From Pseudomonas sp. (GTDB lineage Bacteria > Pseudomonadota > Gammaproteobacteria > Pseudomonadales > Pseudomonadaceae): 64,000 bases of DNA. Location of the stretch: the NCBI RefSeq assembly GCF_030683065.1, contig NZ_JAUXMX010000040.1, positions 1 to 64,000 of the forward strand, written 5' to 3'. The notes below the pieces were generated by a model. That model saw only the letters and a list, made by a program, of their open reading frames with translations, ran no database searches and was not told the DNA's origin. Below, one piece after another: positions 61,382 to 64,000 of the stretch. A program made the translations under genes and the position numbers. The first letter of the stretch is position 1, and every line of letters starts with the position of its first letter.

Positions 61382-62149
61382 ATGTCCAAGACCCAACTGT
61401 TCGACCTCGACGGCAAGATCGCCTTCGTCTCTGGCGCCAGCCGCGGCATTGGCGAAGCTATCGCCAAGCTGCTTGCCCAGCAAGGGGCTCACGTTATTGT
61501 GTCGAGTCGTAAGATCGAAGGCTGTCAGGCCGTTGCCGATGCGATCATTGCCGAAGGCGGCAAATCCACTGCGATGGCCTGCCACATCGGCGAAATGGAG
61601 CAAATCCACAATGTGTTCGCGCAAATCCGCGAACAGTTCGGCCGCCTCGACATTCTGGTCAACAATGCGGCGACCAACCCACAGTTCGGCAACGTGCTGG
61701 AAACCGATCTGTCGGCCTTCCAGAAAACCGTCGACGTCAACATCCGTGGCTACTACTTCATGTCCATCGAAGGCGGCAAGCTGATGAAGGAAAATGGCGG
61801 CGGCAGCATCATCAACGTGGCCTCGATCAACGGCGTATCGCCGGGCGAGATGCAGGGTATCTACTCTGTGACCAAGGCCGCAGTGATCAGCATGACCAAG
61901 GTCTTCGCCAAGGAATGTGCGCAGTTCGGCATCCGCTGCAACGCCCTGCTGCCGGGCCTGACCGACACCAAGTTCGCCTCCGCATTGACCAAGAACGATG
62001 CCATCCTCAACATCGCCCTGCAGCGCATCCCGCTCAGGCGCGTGGCTGATCCGAGCGAGATGGCCGGCGCGGTGCTGTACCTGGCCAGCGACGCCTCCAG
62101 CTACACCACCGGCGTGTCACTGAACGTGGATGGTGGCTTCCTGTCCTGA
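61382..62149 (+). CDS. Short-chain dehydrogenase/reductase
   Basis: A 255-aa Rossmann-fold enzyme. The NAD(P) site is FVSGASRGIGEAIAKLLA, the stability motif is NNAATNP, and the catalytic triad is Ser in INVASINGVSPG with YSVTKAAVI (Tyr-x-x-x-Lys). The end is the common SDR form (TTGVSLNVDGGFLS). It is most like the 3-oxoacyl or hydroxyacyl reductases. It follows the APH-type gene in one unit and ends at a terminator. Confidence 0.9.
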   Translation: MSKTQLFDLDGKIAFVSGASRGIGEAIAKLLAQQGAHVIVSSRKIEGCQAVADAIIAEGGKSTAMACHIGEMEQIHNVFAQIREQFGRLDILVNNAATNPQFGNVLETDLSAFQKTVDVNIRGYYFMSIEGGKLMKENGGGSIINVASINGVSPGEMQGIYSVTKAAVISMTKVFAKECAQFGIRCNALLPGLTDTKFASALTKNDAILNIALQRIPLRRVADPSEMAGAVLYLASDASSYTTGVSLNVDGGFLS

Positions 62150-62167
62150 GTTAGGTGCCGGCGCAAC

Positions 62168-62192
62168 AAAAAGGGACCTGCGGGTCCCTTTT
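62168..62192. terminator. Bidirectional terminator
   Basis: A 10-bp perfect stem (AAAAGGGACC / GGTCCCTTTT) with a 4-base loop between convergent genes. Confidence 0.9.
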
Positions 62193-62197
62193 ACCGC

Positions 62198-62845
62198 TCA
62201 CTGCCAATCCAGCAGCGCCTGCTTGGCCGCTTGATTCATCGGCTCTGCCAGCAAGCCGGTCGGCGTCAGGCTGACGCGGTATACCGCCTGGTCGGCAATC
62301 GGCAGGTAGGTGACTCGACGCGCCTGGGCATCGAACATAAACAAGTCGTGCTGACCCAAGCGCAGCCAGCGCCACAGATCAACGCCATATGGGCTTTGAG
62401 CCAGTTTGACCTGACCTAGCGTGGCTTGCTCCTGTTGCTCAATGGCGAGGAAACGAGCCGACAGCTTATCCAGACGGTAGCCGGGTTGCAGTCCAATCAG
62501 GGCAGCGAGCCCCTTCCATTGCAACAAACGCGCATCCAGCTGCCACAAGTCTCCCTCAAGCAGCACGTTACGCTCGCTGCCGCCCTCCAGCAGATTGACC
62601 CGATAACCTGGGCCATCAGCCTCGAAGCTCACGGTCACCAGCGGCTTGCCATCCGGCAGCGGCGCATAACTATGGAGATCGTAGGCGATCAGGCCAATGA
62701 AACCGGCCAGGGCAACAAAAGCCAGACCGCAGGTACCGCGTAACCAGCCTAGAAACCAGTGGCTATTGAAGAGAATTCTCGCGGCAACTAACACCACCAG
62801 CAATGCCAGCAGCGCCGTCGCCCATGCCAGGCCGTCGTATTGCAT
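62198..62845 (-). CDS. Membrane-anchored protein of unknown function
   Basis: A 215-aa protein with two N-terminal membrane helices (about residues 7-27 and 34-55) and a soluble, probably periplasmic, beta-rich domain (VTVSFEADGPGYRVNLLEGG, DLWQLDARLLQWKGLAALIG, RRVTYLPIADQAVYRVSLTP). Similar Pseudomonas proteins are often labelled multidrug transporters without support. No transporter fold is evident. The role is unknown. Confidence 0.65.
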   Translation of the reverse strand: MQYDGLAWATALLALLVVLVAARILFNSHWFLGWLRGTCGLAFVALAGFIGLIAYDLHSYAPLPDGKPLVTVSFEADGPGYRVNLLEGGSERNVLLEGDLWQLDARLLQWKGLAALIGLQPGYRLDKLSARFLAIEQQEQATLGQVKLAQSPYGVDLWRWLRLGQHDLFMFDAQARRVTYLPIADQAVYRVSLTPTGLLAEPMNQAAKQALLDWQ

Positions 62846-62945
62846 CGAGTCGATTCCTTGCCCGTGAAATTGCCGGCATTATGCGCAGCTACCTCGCCTG
62901 CGCACAGCAGGTTCATTGCACAATCGGATACAGGTCGTCTTTTCC

Positions 62946-63731
62946 ATGCCCTTGCCTTTCGAGCTTGCCGTTGACCCGGCAACCCTGGCCATTCTCGTAC
63001 TGGTCGCCTTCGTCGCCGGGTTCATTGATGCCATTGCCGGCGGCGGTGGCCTGCTGACCATTCCGGCCCTGTTGATGGCCGGCCTACCACCGCACCTGGT
63101 ACTGGGCACCAACAAACTGTGCGCCACCTTTGGCTCTGCCACCGCCAGCTACACGTTTTACCGGCGCAAGCTGTTCACTCCCCGCCCCTGGCGCAATGCG
63201 CTGATCGGCACCGCGATTGGTGCCCTGCTGGGCGCCACACTGGTGCACTGGCTGCCCGCGGCCTGGCTCAATCAACTGTTGCCGGTGGTAGTGTTCGCCT
63301 GTGGGTTGTACCTGCTGTTCGGTCGCACCCCGGCAGCACCGCTCAACGCCGATGCGCCTATTGCACAAGGCCGGCAGTGGCCGCAAAGCCTCGGCCTGGG
63401 TTTCTATGATGGTGTCGCCGGGCCGGGTACCGGGGCATTCTGGACAGTCAGCAGCCTGTTGCTCTACCCGCTCGATCTGGTGCGTGCCAGTGGCGTGGCA
63501 CGCAGCATGAACTTCGTCAGCAACGCCTGTGCCCTGATGATATTCATCATGGCCGGGCAAGTGGCCTGGGTATTGGGCATTTGCATGGGCATCGCCCTGA
63601 TGGCCGGGGCTTTTCTCGGCGCGCGCTCGGCGATCCGTGGCGGCTCGAAATTCATTCGCCCGGTATTTATCGTCATGGTACTGGCACTGGCCGCGCGACT
63701 CGCCTGGCAGCACTGGTTCGGCATGGCGTAG
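62946..63731 (+). CDS. TSUP/TauE-SafE-family permease
   Basis: A 261-aa inner-membrane protein with about eight helices and the family repeat GFIDAIAGGGGLLTIPAL, then LGTNKLCATFGSATASYTFY. It is closer to the YfcA type than the 34.8-kb TSUP. The ATG at 62946 is preferred to an in-frame ATG 30 bp earlier. It is tail to tail with nudC, with 3 bp between the stops. Confidence 0.87.
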   Translation: MPLPFELAVDPATLAILVLVAFVAGFIDAIAGGGGLLTIPALLMAGLPPHLVLGTNKLCATFGSATASYTFYRRKLFTPRPWRNALIGTAIGALLGATLVHWLPAAWLNQLLPVVVFACGLYLLFGRTPAAPLNADAPIAQGRQWPQSLGLGFYDGVAGPGTGAFWTVSSLLLYPLDLVRASGVARSMNFVSNACALMIFIMAGQVAWVLGICMGIALMAGAFLGARSAIRGGSKFIRPVFIVMVLALAARLAWQHWFGMA

Positions 63732-63734
63732 CGA

Positions 63735-64000
63735 CTATACCAACAGCGACGGCTCAGGCAGCCCCAGCCGTTGCGCCACGTAAACGTCAATCAGGTAGCG
63801 GGCAATCGAGCGCGCTGCAGGCAAGGGTGGCAAGTCGTGCACGCTGAACCACTGCGCATCCTCGATCTCGTCGACCTGCATAACGATCTCGCCAGCGGCA
63901 TATTCTGCATGGAAGCCGAGCATCAGCGAATGCGGGAATGGCCAGCCCTGGCTGCCCAGGTATTGCAGGCTCTTCACCTCGACGCCGACTTCTTCGCGCA
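63735..64000 (-). CDS. nudC: NADH pyrophosphatase NudC, C-terminal part
   Basis: The last 88 codons of a gene whose 5' part lies beyond the right edge. The sequence at the edge reads [20 protein letters not shown], which is the end of the Nudix box, then [20 protein letters not shown], the NudC-specific QPWPFPxS-like motif (here [10 protein letters not shown]). The enzyme hydrolyses NADH and removes NAD caps from RNA. No frameshift is seen in the visible part. Confidence 0.88.
   Translation of the reverse strand, partial: REEVGVEVKSLQYLGSQGWPFPHSLMLGFHAEYAAGEIVMQVDEIEDAQWFSVHDLPPLPAARSIARYLIDVYVAQRLGLPEPSLLV

Overview
The window looks like chromosomal DNA of a Pseudomonas species in the broad sense, not P. 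aeruginosa itself. The basis is family and synteny recognition: metH-cti-nfuA, cysI with a DUF934 gene, dusA-tal-(STAS + PP2C response regulator)-PilZ-mlaA, and a PnuC/NR-kinase pair all resemble Pseudomonas blocks. A typical Pseudomonas REP hairpin lies near 56.4 kb. Two blocks that I remember as far apart in P. aeruginosa (dusA to queF, and cysI to nfuA) lie close together here. No tRNA or rRNA gene was recognised.

1-5 kb: a metal/peroxide-type two-component pair (minus strand) is divergent from two exported proteins, a DUF336/HbpS-like protein and a transthyretin-like HIU hydrolase. An inverted repeat lies between them. A PAS-PAS-GGDEF diguanylate cyclase follows. 5-10.1 kb: a decayed FAN1 nuclease gene, then a cluster with a short Ppx/GppA phosphatase, a 71-aa protein, an orphan ParA, a CHAD protein, a low-molecular-weight phosphatase/ArsC-like protein and a 66-aa protein. 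Ppx and CHAD together point to polyphosphate.

10.7-26.1 kb: an integrated conjugative-type element. It has virD4-like traG, a CopG-type regulator and a nearly complete, tightly overlapping trbBCDEJKLFGI set with a DUF2274 gene. A zeta toxin, a 52-aa protein, a HigA-type antitoxin, an AbiEi remnant, a PrtN-family protein and a tyrosine recombinase follow, the last abutting the 5' end of dusA. No relaxase or replication gene is visible, so the element is either decayed or extends left in a form I cannot delimit.

26.1-41.4 kb: core genes. These are dusA, tal, a phosphatase/anti-sigma-antagonist switch, PilZ, mlaA, a degenerate phosphonatase-like protein behind a possible Pho box, DUF4404, queF, pyrF (with an 8-bp tandem repeat upstream), a TSUP permease divergent from a LysR regulator, a GlxA-type AraC regulator followed by a DUF1272-DUF1348 fusion, and a CheX-type response regulator/diguanylate cyclase pair, then nfuA.

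41.5-64 kb: cti, metH, pnuC with NR kinase, DUF1883, an RlmN-like radical SAM enzyme, a MATE exporter, DUF2970, an orphan periplasmic binding protein, a 37-aa membrane protein, cysI-DUF934, an AcuI-type reductase, sohB, then a run of phosphatase, SCP2, aminoglycoside-phosphotransferase-like kinase and SDR genes, a membrane protein, a second TSUP permease and the C-terminal part of nudC running off the right edge.

Start codons were chosen by eye from Shine-Dalgarno spacing and family start points. No database search was possible, so family calls rest on motif recognition.
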